Source: an uncultured Rubrobacteraceae bacterium (lineage in GTDB: Bacteria > Actinomycetota > Rubrobacteria > Rubrobacterales > Rubrobacteraceae). From it: 41,245 bases of DNA. Made by a program: the position numbers and the translations under genes. This document shows, in pieces, positions 18,001 through 26,657 of this stretch. The DNA is taken from assembly GCA_902806015.1 (NCBI GenBank), contig CADCUZ010000029.1, positions 7,186 through 48,430 of the forward strand, written 5' to 3'. Position 1 is the stretch's first letter. Each line of letters begins with the position of its first letter. The notes beneath the pieces are model-generated. The model was not told the DNA's origin. It searched no databases and saw only the letters and a program-made list of their open reading frames with translations.

Positions 18001-18248
18001 CCCCCGAGCCAGAGCTCCAGCTCCACCGGAAGGCCGGCCCAGTCTTCCGGCACCCGCGCCTCGGCCGAGAGGTGCGCCGGCAGCGCCGGTTCCGGCCAGA
18101 AGTCGCCGACGCCGAGCTTGTGGGTCAGACCGTTCTCCGCGACGAACCGCCACCCTTCGACGAGGCTCTCCCGCGCATTGCGCCAGAGGCCGAGTTCCTC
18201 GACGCGCCTTTCGAGGCCCTCCAGGCGCCGGGCGTCCCTCTCGTTCAA
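15084..18248 (-). CDS. GH38 alpha-mannosidase
   Basis: A 1054-residue retaining, Zn2+-dependent alpha-mannosidase; the length fits class II bacterial enzymes. An N-terminal jelly-roll-like domain precedes the catalytic barrel, which starts at [13 protein letters not shown] with zinc ligands His263 (or His265) and Asp267. The nucleophile is Asp377 in [39 protein letters not shown] and [12 protein letters not shown] are further active-site loops. The middle helical domain and the C-terminal beta-sandwich ([22 protein letters not shown]; APxxWEAWDVE) follow. No signal peptide is present, so it probably acts in the cytoplasm on imported mannosides or mannosylglycerate-like compounds. The TTG start at 18248 has GGGGGAG upstream. 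It leads an operon with two aldo/keto reductases. Confidence 0.95.
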   Translation of the reverse strand: MNERDARRLEGLERRVEELGLWRNARESLVEGWRFVAENGLTHKLGVGDFWPEPALPAHLSAEARVPEDWAGLPVELELWLGGEGFVRLSTGASGGLNPFHKSFPVTEVAGGGETIGIDAEVVPRGPFGTTIAEPRPRRAALVVPETGARSLERDLALVVEACAQLGDHEAVPHLLDVVEAAFAGLAPSWPTGTDVALTRYLQAFAGTTDGGPWSLPPAPRDVEPLPEETRRAVRGARATVAARLEGLKAEYPPVGRLALTGHAHLDLAWLWPVSETRRKGRRTFASVLSLMDRYDDFVFNQSSAQLYAWIEEEAPEIFDGVKRRVDEGRWEPVGGMWVEPDCQIPSGESIVRQLFYGQKYFRDKFGRRSRVAWLPDTFGFSPAVPQLLRGAGIGGFFTYKLNWSEANRFPHDLYEWEGLDGTVVIAHDFQNPGRDYNGNITPKDVFGTWRNFEGKRRHPESLFSFGWGDGGGGPTERMLENYARLKSFPAMPRLRMTPVDEFFDGLPREGLPRWTGELYLELHRGTLTSQARVKKLNREAEHRLLEAEALLALAALHGGEYPAKELEATWKTVLLNQFHDILPGTSIREVYEVTHRELAGAVEAAERLRDGAFTPAETGGSSLLLANASLNARPLSALLVGDERPDGGGLADVDGNPLPTQETEEGALLVHAPGREVPPLGWTVLQAGGEEGLKNADELGVRVERVDGRTVLENGLFRVEVGGDGALHRVYDKEVGREVLAGRANQLWAYTDKPRNWEAWDVEEGYEREGEEIRSVESMEVVERGPLRAALRVRRRWRDSSIVQIYRLLSGSRRLDVESRVGWHERRILLRTLFPLNVRSHEVTCETMFGAQRRPTHGNTGWDAARFETSAHRFCDLSEPGYGVALMNDGKYGHSARDNVLGISLVRGPMYPDPLADEGEHRFTYSLFPHPGDWTQAGVTREALALNSPLVPLRVGGEGLAGEFCLVRVEGVELALGGLKAAEDGRGQILRLYEPHGARGRCRLRFPGGIHSAEKSNLLEDPGGEALQVDGGEILLEVGPFEVVTLRVTPGTG

Positions 18249-18346
18249 CGTCTCCCCCTTCCGGCGGCCGGACGGCGTGCAGGGCCGAGCGCCACATTCT
18301 ACGCCAACGAGTCCGGCAGGCGTGGCGGCGGTTCTTCCGTGGCCTA

Positions 18347-18368
18347 TATACTCCCCTCCGAAGGGGAG
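18347..18368 (+). promoter_or_regulatory. Candidate -10 box with a leader hairpin before the acyl-CoA synthetase gene
   Basis: TATACT at 18347-18352 is a good -10 match in a GC-rich setting, 33 bp before the GTG start. No convincing -35 was seen. It runs into a perfect 7-bp hairpin (CTCCCCT at 18351-18357, AGGGGAG at 18362-18368, loop CCGA), which would fall at the start of the transcript. Confidence 0.4.
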
Positions 18369-18385
18369 AGACCGAGAGGAGCACC

Positions 18386-19954
18386 GTGGCAGAGAAGGTC
18401 TACCGCAGCGAGCTTACGCCGATACACTTCCTGAGGCGCAGCGCGTACATGTTCCCGGAGAAGACGGCCGTGGTCTACGGCGACCGCCGCCTCTCGTACC
18501 GGGACCTTGAAGAGAGGGCGGACAGGCTCGCCTCGCGCCTGAAAGACTCCGGGCTCCAAAAGGGCGACCGCGTGGCCTTTCTTTGCCCGAACACGCCGCC
18601 GATGCTCGACGCGCACTTCGGCGTCCCCCTCGCCGGCCTCGTTCTCGTCGCCATAAACACCCGCCTCGGCAAGGACGAGGTCAGGTACATCGTCGAGCAC
18701 TCGGGCGCGAAGATGGTCTTCGCGGACGCCGAGCTAGGGCACCTCCTCGCCGACGTGGACGTCGAAACGGTCCGTATAGACGACACGGGCGAGGCGGGCG
18801 ACCCCTACGAAGACTTTCTCGCCGAAGGCTCGCCGGAGCCGGTCGAGAGCGTGCTAGAGGATGAGGAGGAGACCATCTCCATAAACTACACCTCGGGCAC
18901 CACCGGCAAGCCCAAGGGCGTAATGTACACGCACAGGGGCGCCTACCTCAGCGCCCTCGGCAACGTCATAGAGACGGGCATGGGCTACGGCACGAAGTAC
19001 CTCTGGACCCTGCCGATGTTCCACTGCAACGGGTGGACCTTCCCCTGGGCCGTCACGGCGGCCGCGGCGACGCACGTGTGCCTCAGAAAGGTCGAGCCGC
19101 CCAGGATCTGGGAGCTCTTCGAGGGCGAGGGCATCACCCATTACTGCGCGGCCCCCACCGTCCAGATCGGCATCGCCAACGACGAGACGGCCCACCCGTT
19201 GGACACACCCGTCACCGCGGCCATAGCGGGCGCCCCGCCCTCCCCCACCCTGCTCAGCGGCCTGCTGAAGCTGAACATAAACCCCATGCACATCTACGGC
19301 CTCACCGAGACCTACGGCCCGCTCACCACGAGCGGCGGCCACCCCGAGTGGGAGGATCTGGACATGGAGGAGCGGGCGCGGCTCATGTCGCGCCAGGGCC
19401 AGGGCTACGTCACCTCGGACCTCGTGCGGGTCGTGGACGAGAACATGAACGACGTCCCCCGCGACGGGGAGACGATGGGCGAGATCGTGATGCACGGCAA
19501 CATGGTCGCCAAGGGCTACTTCGAGAACGAAGAGGCCACGGAGGAGGCCTTCGCGGGGGGCTGGTACCACTCCGGCGACGTCGCCGTGTGGCACCCGGAC
19601 GGGTACGTCGAGATCCGCGACCGCAACAAGGACATCATCATAAGCGGCGGCGAGAACATCTCCACGATCGAGGTCGAGCAGGTGGTCGACCAGCACCCGG
19701 CCGTCATGGAGGCCGCCGTCGTCGCCATCCCCGACGAGAAGTGGGGCGAACGCCCCAAGGCCTTCGTGACCCTCAGGAAGGGCCAGGAGGCCACGGAGCA
19801 GGAGATCATAGACTTCTGCAAGGAGCGCGTCGCCCGCTTCAAGGCCCCGGCCGCCGTCGAGTTCGGCGACCTGCCAAAGACCTCGACCGGCAAGGTCCAG
19901 AAGTTCGTCCTGCGCGACAAGGAGTGGGCGGGCAGCGAGAAAAAGGTAAACTAG
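18386..19954 (+). CDS. Fatty-acyl-CoA synthetase (AMP-forming), medium/long chain type
   Basis: A 522-residue ANL-family ligase that activates a carboxylic acid to acyl-AMP and then acyl-CoA. Motifs: P-loop YTSGTTGKPKG at 168-178, MFHCNGW, IYGLTETYGP, YHSGDVAVWHPDGY, RNKDIIISGGENIS (hinge), and the C-terminal lysine in PKTSTGKVQK. The HFLRRSAYMFPEKTAVV N-terminus matches the group often labelled FadD or AlkK-like, which feed beta-oxidation. GTG start at 18386 with GAGAGGAG upstream. It is divergent from the mannosidase across 137 bp. The TAG stop starts heptad element 4. It probably supplies the fadN/fadA pathway located 12 kb away. Confidence 0.93.
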   Translation: MAEKVYRSELTPIHFLRRSAYMFPEKTAVVYGDRRLSYRDLEERADRLASRLKDSGLQKGDRVAFLCPNTPPMLDAHFGVPLAGLVLVAINTRLGKDEVRYIVEHSGAKMVFADAELGHLLADVDVETVRIDDTGEAGDPYEDFLAEGSPEPVESVLEDEEETISINYTSGTTGKPKGVMYTHRGAYLSALGNVIETGMGYGTKYLWTLPMFHCNGWTFPWAVTAAAATHVCLRKVEPPRIWELFEGEGITHYCAAPTVQIGIANDETAHPLDTPVTAAIAGAPPSPTLLSGLLKLNINPMHIYGLTETYGPLTTSGGHPEWEDLDMEERARLMSRQGQGYVTSDLVRVVDENMNDVPRDGETMGEIVMHGNMVAKGYFENEEATEEAFAGGWYHSGDVAVWHPDGYVEIRDRNKDIIISGGENISTIEVEQVVDQHPAVMEAAVVAIPDEKWGERPKAFVTLRKGQEATEQEIIDFCKERVARFKAPAAVEFGDLPKTSTGKVQKFVLRDKEWAGSEKKVN

Positions 19955-20008
19955 GGGCCCCGGGTTACGGCATCGGCAAAACCCCATAACCGGAAGCCCG
20001 TAACGCCC
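19952..20008. repeat. Heptad-phased inverted element 4
   Basis: GG pairs recur at 19955, 19962, 19969 and about 19976, and CC pairs at 19983, 19990 and 19997, on a seven-base step. Left units such as GGGTTACGG face right units such as CCGTAACGCC. The element starts at the TAG stop of the acyl-CoA synthetase (TAGGGG) and ends 12 bp before the hen1 remnant. Confidence 0.55.
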
Positions 20009-20019
20009 ACGGGACGTAC

Positions 20020-20504
20020 ATGCTGCTGACCATCACCAACGAGCTTGCGCCCGCGATGGACCTCGGCTACCTGCTGCACAAGAACCCGGCCCGGGCGCAG
20101 TCGTTCGACCTTCCCTTCGGCGAAGCGCACGTCTTTTATCCTGAGGCTTCCGAGGGGCGCTGCACGGCCGCGCTGCTGGTCGAGGTGGACCCCGTGGGGC
20201 TGGTGCGCGGCCGTGGAAGGACCTCGGGGGAGTACGTGAGCGACAGGCCCTACGCGGCTTTGTCCTTTCTGAGCGTCGCCATCTCCAGGGTCTTCGGGTC
20301 GGCGCTCTCGGGGAAGAGCCGCGAGCGCCCCGAAGCGGCCGCGGCGAAGTTGCCCTTGCGGGCGAGGCTCGCCGTCGTGCCCTGCAGGTAGGGCGAAGCC
20401 TCTTGAGGCGGCTCTTCGAACCGCTGGGCTACTCGGTCTCGTCGGAGCCCCATCCTCTGGAGGAGGCGCTCCCGGGGTGGGGGGATGGCCCCTACTTCAC
20501 GGTC
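20020..20504 (+). pseudogene. hen1: Truncated hen1: N-terminal domain of 3'-terminal RNA ribose 2'-O-methyltransferase
   Basis: Bacterial Hen1 methylates the 3'-terminal ribose of an RNA during Pnkp-dependent repair of ribotoxin-cleaved tRNA. Only its N-terminal domain remains. LLTITNELAPAMDLGYLLHKNPAR, SFDLPFGEAHVFYPEA, DPVGLVRGR and [22 protein letters not shown] are clear. The frame hits TAG at 20389-20391, where relatives have a glycine-rich PCRGGE. One base is then missing near 20401, and homology resumes as [10 protein letters not shown] to WGDGPYFTV at 20504. There it jumps without a gap into pnkp. The C-terminal methyltransferase domain is gone, and a short in-frame loss also seems present near GRTSGEYV. 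The product cannot be functional. ATG start at 20020. Confidence 0.88.
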
Positions 20505-22002
20505 AGTTCGGCCTGCCCGTCCGCTTCGACTGGGCCGCAGGGTACCGGGGAAAAGCCGCAGTCGTCTACGGCCACACCCCCGTCCCCGAACCCGGTTGGG
20601 TCAACCGCACCATCAACATAGACACCGGCTGCGCCTTCGGCGGCGGCCTGACCGCCCTGCGCTACCCGGAGAAGGAGCTAGTCTCCGTCCCCGCCCACCG
20701 CACCTATTACGAGCCTGCCAGGCCGCTCGTGCCCGACGATGCCCCCGACCGGCCGCGTCCCCACGACGACCTCCTGGACATCGAGGATGTCCTCGGCAAG
20801 CGGGTCGTCGGCACGAGGCTGCAGCGCAACGTGACCATCAGGGAGGAGAACGCCGCGGCGGCCCTCGAGGTAATGGGCCGCTACGCGGCCGACCCGCGCT
20901 GGCTCGTCTACCTGCCGCCGACCATGTCCCCCTCCGACACAAGCGGGAGGGAGGGCCTGCTGGAGCACCCGGCCGAGGCCCTCGCCTACTACCGCCGCGA
21001 GGGGGTCTCGCGCGTGGTCTGCGAGGAGAAGCACATGGGCTCCCGCGCGGTGGCCGTCGTCTGCCGCGACGAGGACGCCGCCGTCCGCCGCTTCGGCACC
21101 ACGGACGGCGCGGGCATCGTCTACACCCGCACCTGTAGGCGCTTCTTCGACGACCTCGCCCTCGGGGAGGAAGTCCTCGGCAGGCTGCGCCGGGGGCTCT
21201 ACGCCGCGGGCCTGTGGGAGGAGTTCGCAACAGACTGGTTCTGCCTGGAGAGCGAGGTCCTGCCCTGGTCCGCCAAAGCCGAGGGGCTCATCCGGGAGCA
21301 GTACGCCGCCGTCGGCTCCGCCTCCCGGGCCTCGCTCTCCGAGGCCGTCGGGGCCCTCGAGGCGGCGGCCGGGCGGGGCCTGGACCTCGACGGCTTGCTA
21401 GGCCACCAACGGGAACGCCGGGAAGCGGCGCAACGCTACGTCGAGGCCTACCGGCGCTACTCCTGGCCGGTCCGCTCGGTGGAAGACGTAAAGCTCGCCC
21501 CGTTCCACCTGCTCGCCTCGGAGGGCGAGGTCCACACCCACCGCGACCACCTCTGGCACCTGGAGAAGCTACGGAAGTTCTGCGGCGGGGACGGGGTGCT
21601 GCTGGAAACCTCACATATGGTGGCCGGCACCGCGGACGAGGACGAGGAGAGGGTCGTCGCCTGGTGGAAGGATCTCACGGGGTCTTTCCGGGGCGGCGAG
21701 GGCATGGTGATCAAGCCCCTGGACTTCGTGGCGAGGGGGAGACGCGGCATCGCGCAGCCAGGGGTCAAGTGCCGCGGGCGCGAGTACCTCAGGATCGTCT
21801 ACGGCCCCGAGTACACCGCCCCGGAGAACCTGGAGAGGCTCCGCCAACGCAACCTCTCCACCAAGCGCTCGCCCTGCGCGAGTTCGCCCTCGGCGTCGAG
21901 GCCCTGGAGCGCTTCGTCGGCCGGGAGCCGCTCTACCGCATCCACGAGTGCGTCTTCGGCGTCCTCGCGCTGGAGAGCGAGCCGGTAGACCCCAGGCTGT
22001 AG
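20495..22002 (+). pseudogene. pnkp: Truncated pnkp: phosphatase tail plus ligase domain of bacterial RNA-repair enzyme
   Basis: Full-length bacterial Pnkp (about 850 residues) has 5' kinase, 2',3' phosphatase and 3'-end ligase domains. Here the kinase and most of the phosphatase are missing. Homology starts at about [12 protein letters not shown] (20498), then [20 protein letters not shown] and DTGCAFGGG, the end of the metallophosphatase domain. The adenylyltransferase/ligase domain follows with motif I at [29 protein letters not shown], and [11 protein letters not shown]. Near 21866 the frame shifts (about four bases missing after STKRS). The native C-terminus [16 protein letters not shown] to SEPVDPRL continues in another frame to a stop at 22002. 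The piece overlaps the hen1 remnant through a short shared sequence. Confidence 0.88.
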
Positions 22003-22086
22003 GGGCGGGGCCCGGACCCGACCGTACTCCGCCCGCCCGGCAAGACGGGTATCATGGGCCCGAAGACGCAAGCGGAGGAGGCCCAC

Positions 22087-22878
22087 ATGCTGAAAGCCGA
22101 GAAGACCTACGAGCACGTCCTAGTCGCGTCAGACGGGCCGGTCGCCCACGTGACCATGAACCGTCCGGAGAAGCGCAACGCGCTCTCCCTGGACCACATG
22201 CTGGAGTTGGTCGACTGCTTCGAGTCCATCGGCGAGGCCAAAGAAGCTTCGGTCGTCGTACTCAGGGGCGCCGGCCCCGCGTTCTGCGCCGGGCACGACC
22301 TCTCGGAGATGGTCGGGCGGGACCCGGACTTCTACCGGCACGTCTTCGACGTCTGCTGCAGGCTCATGGAGACCATTCAGGGCATACCCCAGCCCGTCAT
22401 AGCCCAGGTCCACGCCACCGCGACCGCCGCCGGCTGCCAGCTCGCCGCGACCTGCGACCTCGTCGTGGCCGCCGAGGAGGCGCGGTTCGCGACGCCGGGC
22501 GTCAGGATCGGGCTCTTCTGCTCCACCCCGATGGTCGCCCTCAGCCGGGCCGTCGGCCAGAAAAAGAGCATGGAGATGCTCCTCACCGGTGACTTTATCT
22601 CCGCAGAAGAGGCCCGGGCGGCGGGCCTCGTGAACAGGGTGGTCGCGGCCGGGGACCTCGAGTCCGAGACGCGCGCCCTGGCGGGTAAGATCTCCGAGGC
22701 GAGCCCGCTCGTCGTGGGCGTCGGCAAGCAGGCCTTCTACCGCCAGCTCGAGATGCCCACGGGGCAGGCCTACGCCTACACCAAAGGGGTCATGTCCTTC
22801 AACGCCACCCTCGCCGACGCGCAAGAAGGCATGTGCGCCTTCCTCGAGAAGCGCAAGCCCGAGTGGAAGGGTCGCTGA
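22087..22878 (+). CDS. Enoyl-CoA hydratase/isomerase (crotonase family)
   Basis: A 263-residue crotonase. The CoA-binding/oxyanion segments are visible: MNRPEKRNALSLDHM, then FCAGHDLSEM for the first oxyanion NH, and VHATATAAGCQLAATCDLVVA for the second. The glutamates of classical hydratase are not obvious (ARFATPGVRIGLFCSTPMVALSR), which resembles the ECHDC3/EchA-like group, so isomerase or other crotonase chemistry is possible. ATG at 22087 is chosen over the upstream ATG at 22054 because GGAGGAGG lies seven bases before it. It is transcribed alone, following the pnkp remnant by 84 bp, and converges on the APH gene. It may serve beta-oxidation or degradation of branched acids. Confidence 0.92.
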   Translation: MLKAEKTYEHVLVASDGPVAHVTMNRPEKRNALSLDHMLELVDCFESIGEAKEASVVVLRGAGPAFCAGHDLSEMVGRDPDFYRHVFDVCCRLMETIQGIPQPVIAQVHATATAAGCQLAATCDLVVAAEEARFATPGVRIGLFCSTPMVALSRAVGQKKSMEMLLTGDFISAEEARAAGLVNRVVAAGDLESETRALAGKISEASPLVVGVGKQAFYRQLEMPTGQAYAYTKGVMSFNATLADAQEGMCAFLEKRKPEWKGR

Positions 22879-22961
22879 TCCCGACGAGGGAGAGTACGAA
22901 CCCGGCCTGATCGGGGCCACGGTATCCGGATTCCTGCGGTATGGATAACGTGCGGCCGTGC

Positions 22962-23894
22962 TCACGACGTCGCCCAGGCCTCCGCGACGTCGAGCATCTC
23001 CCTCCCCGTCGGCTCGGCCCCCACCCGCGTCGCCAGAAGCCCGGTGGACACCCGCTCGACGAAGCCCCACTCCCAGATTCCCCGGGGATCCACGCCGGTC
23101 AGGCGGCTGAGTTGGGCGCACCGCTCGTACCCGAGTCGCGCCGCGTCGCCGTCGAGAAGTTCTCTGCTCCACTCCCTCATGAGGACGGCGAGGTCGTAGG
23201 CCGGCTCGGCCAGCAGCCCGTCGGGGTCCACGAGCTTGAACCGCGCCGGAGCGTGCCCAGGTTCTCGCAGCGCGTTGGCGTTGTGGGCGTCGCCGTGGAC
23301 CAACACGGCGGCTTCGGCGTCGAAGGCCGCCTCGCGGGCATCGGCGAAGCTGAGGGCTTGCTCGATCACGCGGCGAGAACACGGCCGGTTCGTCTCCTCC
23401 CACGTCGCGACGATGAACTCCGAGAGCCAGCGGGCCTTCTCGGCCCCGGTTTGCAGGCCCGCCGGTGCCGGTACCTCCCAGGCGCGCCGCAGCGTCGCGC
23501 AAAGAACCTCCATCTGGACCGGGACGGGCAACCCGGATTCGCCAAGCGAGGACCCGAGACGCTCCTGGAGCATGGCGTTGCGTTCCTCGTCGTGGTCGAG
23601 CAGCCGTGCGTACCCGCATCCGTCGGCGGCGGCGAGGGTCCGCACCTCGCCCGCGAAGGACTCGTAGGGCGGCATCCCGAGCTTGGCGACGGCGTCGGCG
23701 CCGGCGTCAGTCCTGGCGGCGGCCACGTATGACTCGGAACCCCCGTGGAGGGTGGCCCCGACGTCCACCCCCCAATCGTGTTCCAGCTCGGCGATCAGGC
23801 GTCCCAGGCGCTTCGACCAGGCGCGGCCTTCGGCGCCCTGGGCCAGCGCCTTTTGGAGCACCGCCTCCGGTACGTCGACGGCCCGGCCGCTCAT
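22962..23894 (-). CDS. Aminoglycoside/hydroxyurea phosphotransferase family, APH(6)-like
   Basis: A 310-residue kinase-like protein. VLVHGDAHNANALR gives the catalytic HxDxxxxN loop (His200, Asp202, Asn205/207), and LVDPDGLLAEPAYDLAVLMRE gives the metal-binding Asp223. The first half carries the reduced N-lobe (VAKLGMPPYESFAGEVRTL) with Lys71. The overall pattern matches the streptomycin 6-phosphotransferase/hydroxyurea kinase family, not the APH(3') family. Many chromosomal members have unknown small-molecule substrates, so resistance should not be assumed. ATG start at 23894. It is divergent from the clpS-like gene over 217 bp and convergent with the crotonase gene. Confidence 0.85.
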   Translation of the reverse strand: MSGRAVDVPEAVLQKALAQGAEGRAWSKRLGRLIAELEHDWGVDVGATLHGGSESYVAAARTDAGADAVAKLGMPPYESFAGEVRTLAAADGCGYARLLDHDEERNAMLQERLGSSLGESGLPVPVQMEVLCATLRRAWEVPAPAGLQTGAEKARWLSEFIVATWEETNRPCSRRVIEQALSFADAREAAFDAEAAVLVHGDAHNANALREPGHAPARFKLVDPDGLLAEPAYDLAVLMREWSRELLDGDAARLGYERCAQLSRLTGVDPRGIWEWGFVERVSTGLLATRVGAEPTGREMLDVAEAWATS

Positions 23895-24111
23895 GCCCTA
23901 CCTCCCGAAGCTCCTCGTGTGGTGCCGCGACGGCGGAAGCATGGCACCGGCGGAGGTTTGCCGCCAGCTCGCCGTAAAGGTGCCGGAACGCTGCAATCGG
24001 TCGGCACGTGAACACCGGGTAATTGATGGAGGGGTTGTCGCCATGCCCCCGGTTCCCATCCCCGCGCGGCAGAAACCTGTAGCATTGGCCATGGCTAGGT
24101 TCGGAGGTACG

Positions 24112-24435
24112 ATGACCGACACTGTAACGCGACCCGTAGAGAAGCAAGAGCAGAAGACCGAAGGGATGCCGCCCTACAATGTCGTCCTGCTCGACGACGA
24201 GGACCACAGCTACGAGTACGTGATCCTGATGCTCAAAAAGGTCTTCGGCCACCCGGTCAAGCGAGGCTACGAGATGGCCGTCGAGGTCGACACGAAGGGC
24301 CGCGTCGTCGTGCTTACCACCCACCTCGAAGAGGCTGAGCTCAAGCGCGACCAGATCCACGCCTTCGGCCCCGACCCCCTGATTCCCCGCAGCAAGGGCT
24401 CGATGTCCGCCACCGTGGAGCCCGCGAGCGCCTGA
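24112..24435 (+). CDS. clpS: ClpS-like Clp protease adaptor, diverged N-degron pocket
   Basis: A 107-residue ClpS-family protein. A flexible N-terminus (about 20 residues) precedes the core NVVLLDDEDHSYEYVILMLKKVFG, which aligns with the E. coli NNDDYTPMEFVIDVL segment, and the C-terminal RGYEMAVEVDTKGRVVV. ClpS delivers substrates to ClpA/ClpC. The residues that read N-terminal degrons in E. coli (Asn34, Asp36, Thr38, Met40, His66) are replaced here (Asp, Glu, His, Tyr and an acidic residue by my alignment). It ends with ELKRDQIHAFGPDPLIPRSKGSMSATVEPA, a tail shared by a subgroup of ClpS-like proteins. ATG at 24112 has GGAGG five bases upstream; ATG at 24091 is in frame but has no ribosome site. 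No clpA or clpC is adjacent. Confidence 0.85.
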   Translation: MTDTVTRPVEKQEQKTEGMPPYNVVLLDDEDHSYEYVILMLKKVFGHPVKRGYEMAVEVDTKGRVVVLTTHLEEAELKRDQIHAFGPDPLIPRSKGSMSATVEPASA

Positions 24436-24439
24436 TCTC

Positions 24440-25651
24440 TTATTCGCCGGCGGGTGCTAGCCGGAAGATGCGGTCGTCGTTCTCGGCGGGCGTCCCGCGT
24501 CCGTCCCGATTGCTGGTCGAGACCCAGAGCGAGCCGTCGGGGGCCTGGGCCACGTCCCTGACGCGGCCGACCTCGCCCTCCAGCAGGCGCTCCCGGTCCG
24601 CCACGTTGCCCCGCTCGTCTAGCTCCAGACGCCAGAGGCTCTCGCCCCTGAGGGCGGCCACGAAGAGGTCGCCCTCCCACTGCGGGATCGCGCCGTCCAC
24701 CAGGATCTCGGCCCCGCTAGGCGAGGCTTCGGAGGTGGGCCAGACCGTGATCGGGTCGACGAAACCCCGGTCCTCGCCCCCCTCCCCCTCGACCTCGGGC
24801 CAGCCGTAGTTCTCCCCGGCCTCGATGCGGTTGGCCTCGTCCCAGGTGTTCTGCCCGAACTCGCTCGCGAACAGTTGCCCCCCGGCGTCCCAGGCGAGCC
24901 CCTGCACGTTGCGGTGCCCGTAGGAGTAGACGGGGCTGTTCGGGAACGGGTTGTCGTCGGGGACGGAGCCGTCGGGGGCTATCCGCAGGATCTTGCCCCC
25001 AAGAGAACCCCGCTCTTGCGAATTGGAGGTGTCCCCGGCATCGCCCGTGGTGACGTAGAGCATGCCGTCTGGCCCGAACTCTATCCTGCCGCCATTGTGG
25101 TACGAGTTGACGGGGATGCCGGTGAGCACGGCCTCGGGCTCCCCCCCGATCCTGAACCGCACCACCCGGTTATCCGACTCGGTCGTCGTGTAGGCGTAGA
25201 CGTAGCGGTCCCTCTCGTACTCAGGCGAGACCGCCACGCCGAGCAGCCCGCCCTCCCCGGTGCCCCCCTCCGGCAAGGTCTGGACCTCCCGCGCCTCACC
25301 CGAAGGGTCGACCCTGAGGATACGCCCGGAGTCCCGCTCGGTGACGAGCGCGTCCCCATCGGGCAAGAAGGCGAAGGACCACGGCACCCGCAAGTCCGTC
25401 GCCCGCGTGCCCACCTGCACCCTGGTCGGAGAGATTCGCTTCTTTTGGACGGTGTCGGAGCCCGCGGTCGTCTCCGTCCCGGAAGCCGTCTCTCCCGTGT
25501 CCTCGGCCCGCCCCGCGTCGATCGGGCGGGGGTCCTTGCCCTCGTTCCCGGACCCTCCGGTCGGGGCGCCGCACCCGGCGTAGGTCAGCGCCAACAACGT
25601 CGCGAGCATAAGCGCCGCAAGTCGAACCTTGCCTTTACACCCGCCGTACAT
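24440..25651 (-). CDS. PQQ-dependent sugar (glucose/sorbosone) dehydrogenase-like lipoprotein
   Basis: A 403-residue exported lipoprotein. The signal peptide has the lipobox TYAGC with the lipidated Cys27, followed by a Gly/Thr/Asp-rich linker to about residue 78. A six-bladed beta-propeller follows: LRVPWSFAFLPDGDALVTERD, GEGGLLGVAVSPEY, NSYHNGGRIEFGPDGMLYVTTGD, SYGHRNVQGLAWD, GENYGWPEVEGEGG and GAIPQWEGDLFVAALRG. The HxxGxxxFGPDG and HRNxQG motifs are those of soluble glucose dehydrogenase and Asd/YliI. It would oxidise sugars outside the membrane. ATG start at 25651. The stop is four bases from the convergent clpS stop; the aldo/keto reductase lies 38 bp upstream on the same strand. Confidence 0.92.
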   Translation of the reverse strand: MYGGCKGKVRLAALMLATLLALTYAGCGAPTGGSGNEGKDPRPIDAGRAEDTGETASGTETTAGSDTVQKKRISPTRVQVGTRATDLRVPWSFAFLPDGDALVTERDSGRILRVDPSGEAREVQTLPEGGTGEGGLLGVAVSPEYERDRYVYAYTTTESDNRVVRFRIGGEPEAVLTGIPVNSYHNGGRIEFGPDGMLYVTTGDAGDTSNSQERGSLGGKILRIAPDGSVPDDNPFPNSPVYSYGHRNVQGLAWDAGGQLFASEFGQNTWDEANRIEAGENYGWPEVEGEGGEDRGFVDPITVWPTSEASPSGAEILVDGAIPQWEGDLFVAALRGESLWRLELDERGNVADRERLLEGEVGRVRDVAQAPDGSLWVSTSNRDGRGTPAENDDRIFRLAPAGE

Positions 25652-25689
25652 CGAGAACCAGCCTCTTCTTACCGATGGGACGAACGAGA

Positions 25690-26565
25690 TTATATTGCGT
25701 GATGGGGCCTCGAGGAGGTGAGCGCCTTTACCTCCTCGTCGGTAAGGCGCAGCCCGACGGCGGCGGCGTTCTCCTCGAGGTGCGCGAGCGAGGAGGTGCC
25801 GGGGATGGGGAGCATCACCGGGGACTTCGCCAGCAGCCACGCGAGGACGACTTGCGGGACCGTCGCTTCGTGGCGGGAAGCTATCTCTTGCAACGCCCCA
25901 CCGGGACGTGCCAGCCTGTCGGTCGCCAGCGGTAGCCAGGGGATAAAGGCGAGACCCCCGCGTTCGCAGGCCCGCAGGACGGGCTCGGAGCGGCGGTCGT
26001 TCAGGTTGTAGCGGTTCTGGACGGAGGCTATGGGGACTACATCCGTCGCCCGCCGGAGTTCCTCGACGCCGACGTTCGAGAGGCCGACGTGACGCACCTT
26101 GTCCTCCTCGCGCAGTTGGGCGAGGGTCTCCAGGGATCTCTCGAAGGGGATGCTCCTGTCGGGGCGGTGGAGCTGGTAGAGGTCTATCTTGTCGAGCTTC
26201 AGCCGGCGGAGGCTCCCCTCGCAGGCCTCGCGCAGGTGTTTCGGGCGGCCGTTCGTCCTCCAGCGGCCTGGACCCTGCCGAGTGTAGCCGCCCTTCGTGG
26301 CGATCACGACGTTGTCGGGGTAGGGGTGGAGGGCGGAGAAGATCAGGCGCTCGGAGACGCCGGGGCCGTAGGCGTCGGCGGTGTCTATAAAGGTAACGCC
26401 AAGGTCCACGGCGCGGCGCAGCACGCGCTCGGCGTTCTTCGGGTCTTCGGGCTCGCCCCAGACGCCAGGCCCGCAGAGCCTCATCGCCCCGAAACCGAGC
26501 CGCCCGACGGTAAGCTCGCCGCCGATGCGAAGCGTTCCGGCGGTTCTGGTTTCGTCCTCGAACAT
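25690..26565 (-). CDS. Aldo/keto reductase
   Basis: A 291-residue aldo/keto reductase with tetrad Asp61 and Tyr66 (FIDTADAYGPGVSE), Lys91 (IATKGGY) and His133 (LYQLHRPDRS). IPFERSLETLAQLREEDKVRHVGLSN, VQNRYNLNDRR and LPIPGTSSLAHLEENAAA are characteristic of the YdbC/pyridoxal-reductase-like branch that prefers NADPH. ATG at 26565 is chosen because GGGGAAGGAA lies just upstream; the frame stays open to 26604 but only adds an unlikely tail. It probably forms a two-gene unit with the sugar dehydrogenase lipoprotein downstream, and diverges from the membrane protein at 26658. Confidence 0.9.
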   Translation of the reverse strand: MFEDETRTAGTLRIGGELTVGRLGFGAMRLCGPGVWGEPEDPKNAERVLRRAVDLGVTFIDTADAYGPGVSERLIFSALHPYPDNVVIATKGGYTRQGPGRWRTNGRPKHLREACEGSLRRLKLDKIDLYQLHRPDRSIPFERSLETLAQLREEDKVRHVGLSNVGVEELRRATDVVPIASVQNRYNLNDRRSEPVLRACERGGLAFIPWLPLATDRLARPGGALQEIASRHEATVPQVVLAWLLAKSPVMLPIPGTSSLAHLEENAAAVGLRLTDEEVKALTSSRPHHAI

Positions 26566-26657
26566 CGGTTCCTTCCCCAGCTTTCTTGCGCCACCATACC
26601 GCAACGGGCCGGGGTGCCTCTGCGTCCATGCTCTAGAATCACGGGCGCAGGGCGAGA

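Noticed and set aside
20020..20391. A free-standing 123-residue protein (Hen1 N-domain) as a functional gene
   Set aside because: Homology continues past the TAG in another frame and then joins pnkp, so it is the start of a broken gene, not a natural short protein.
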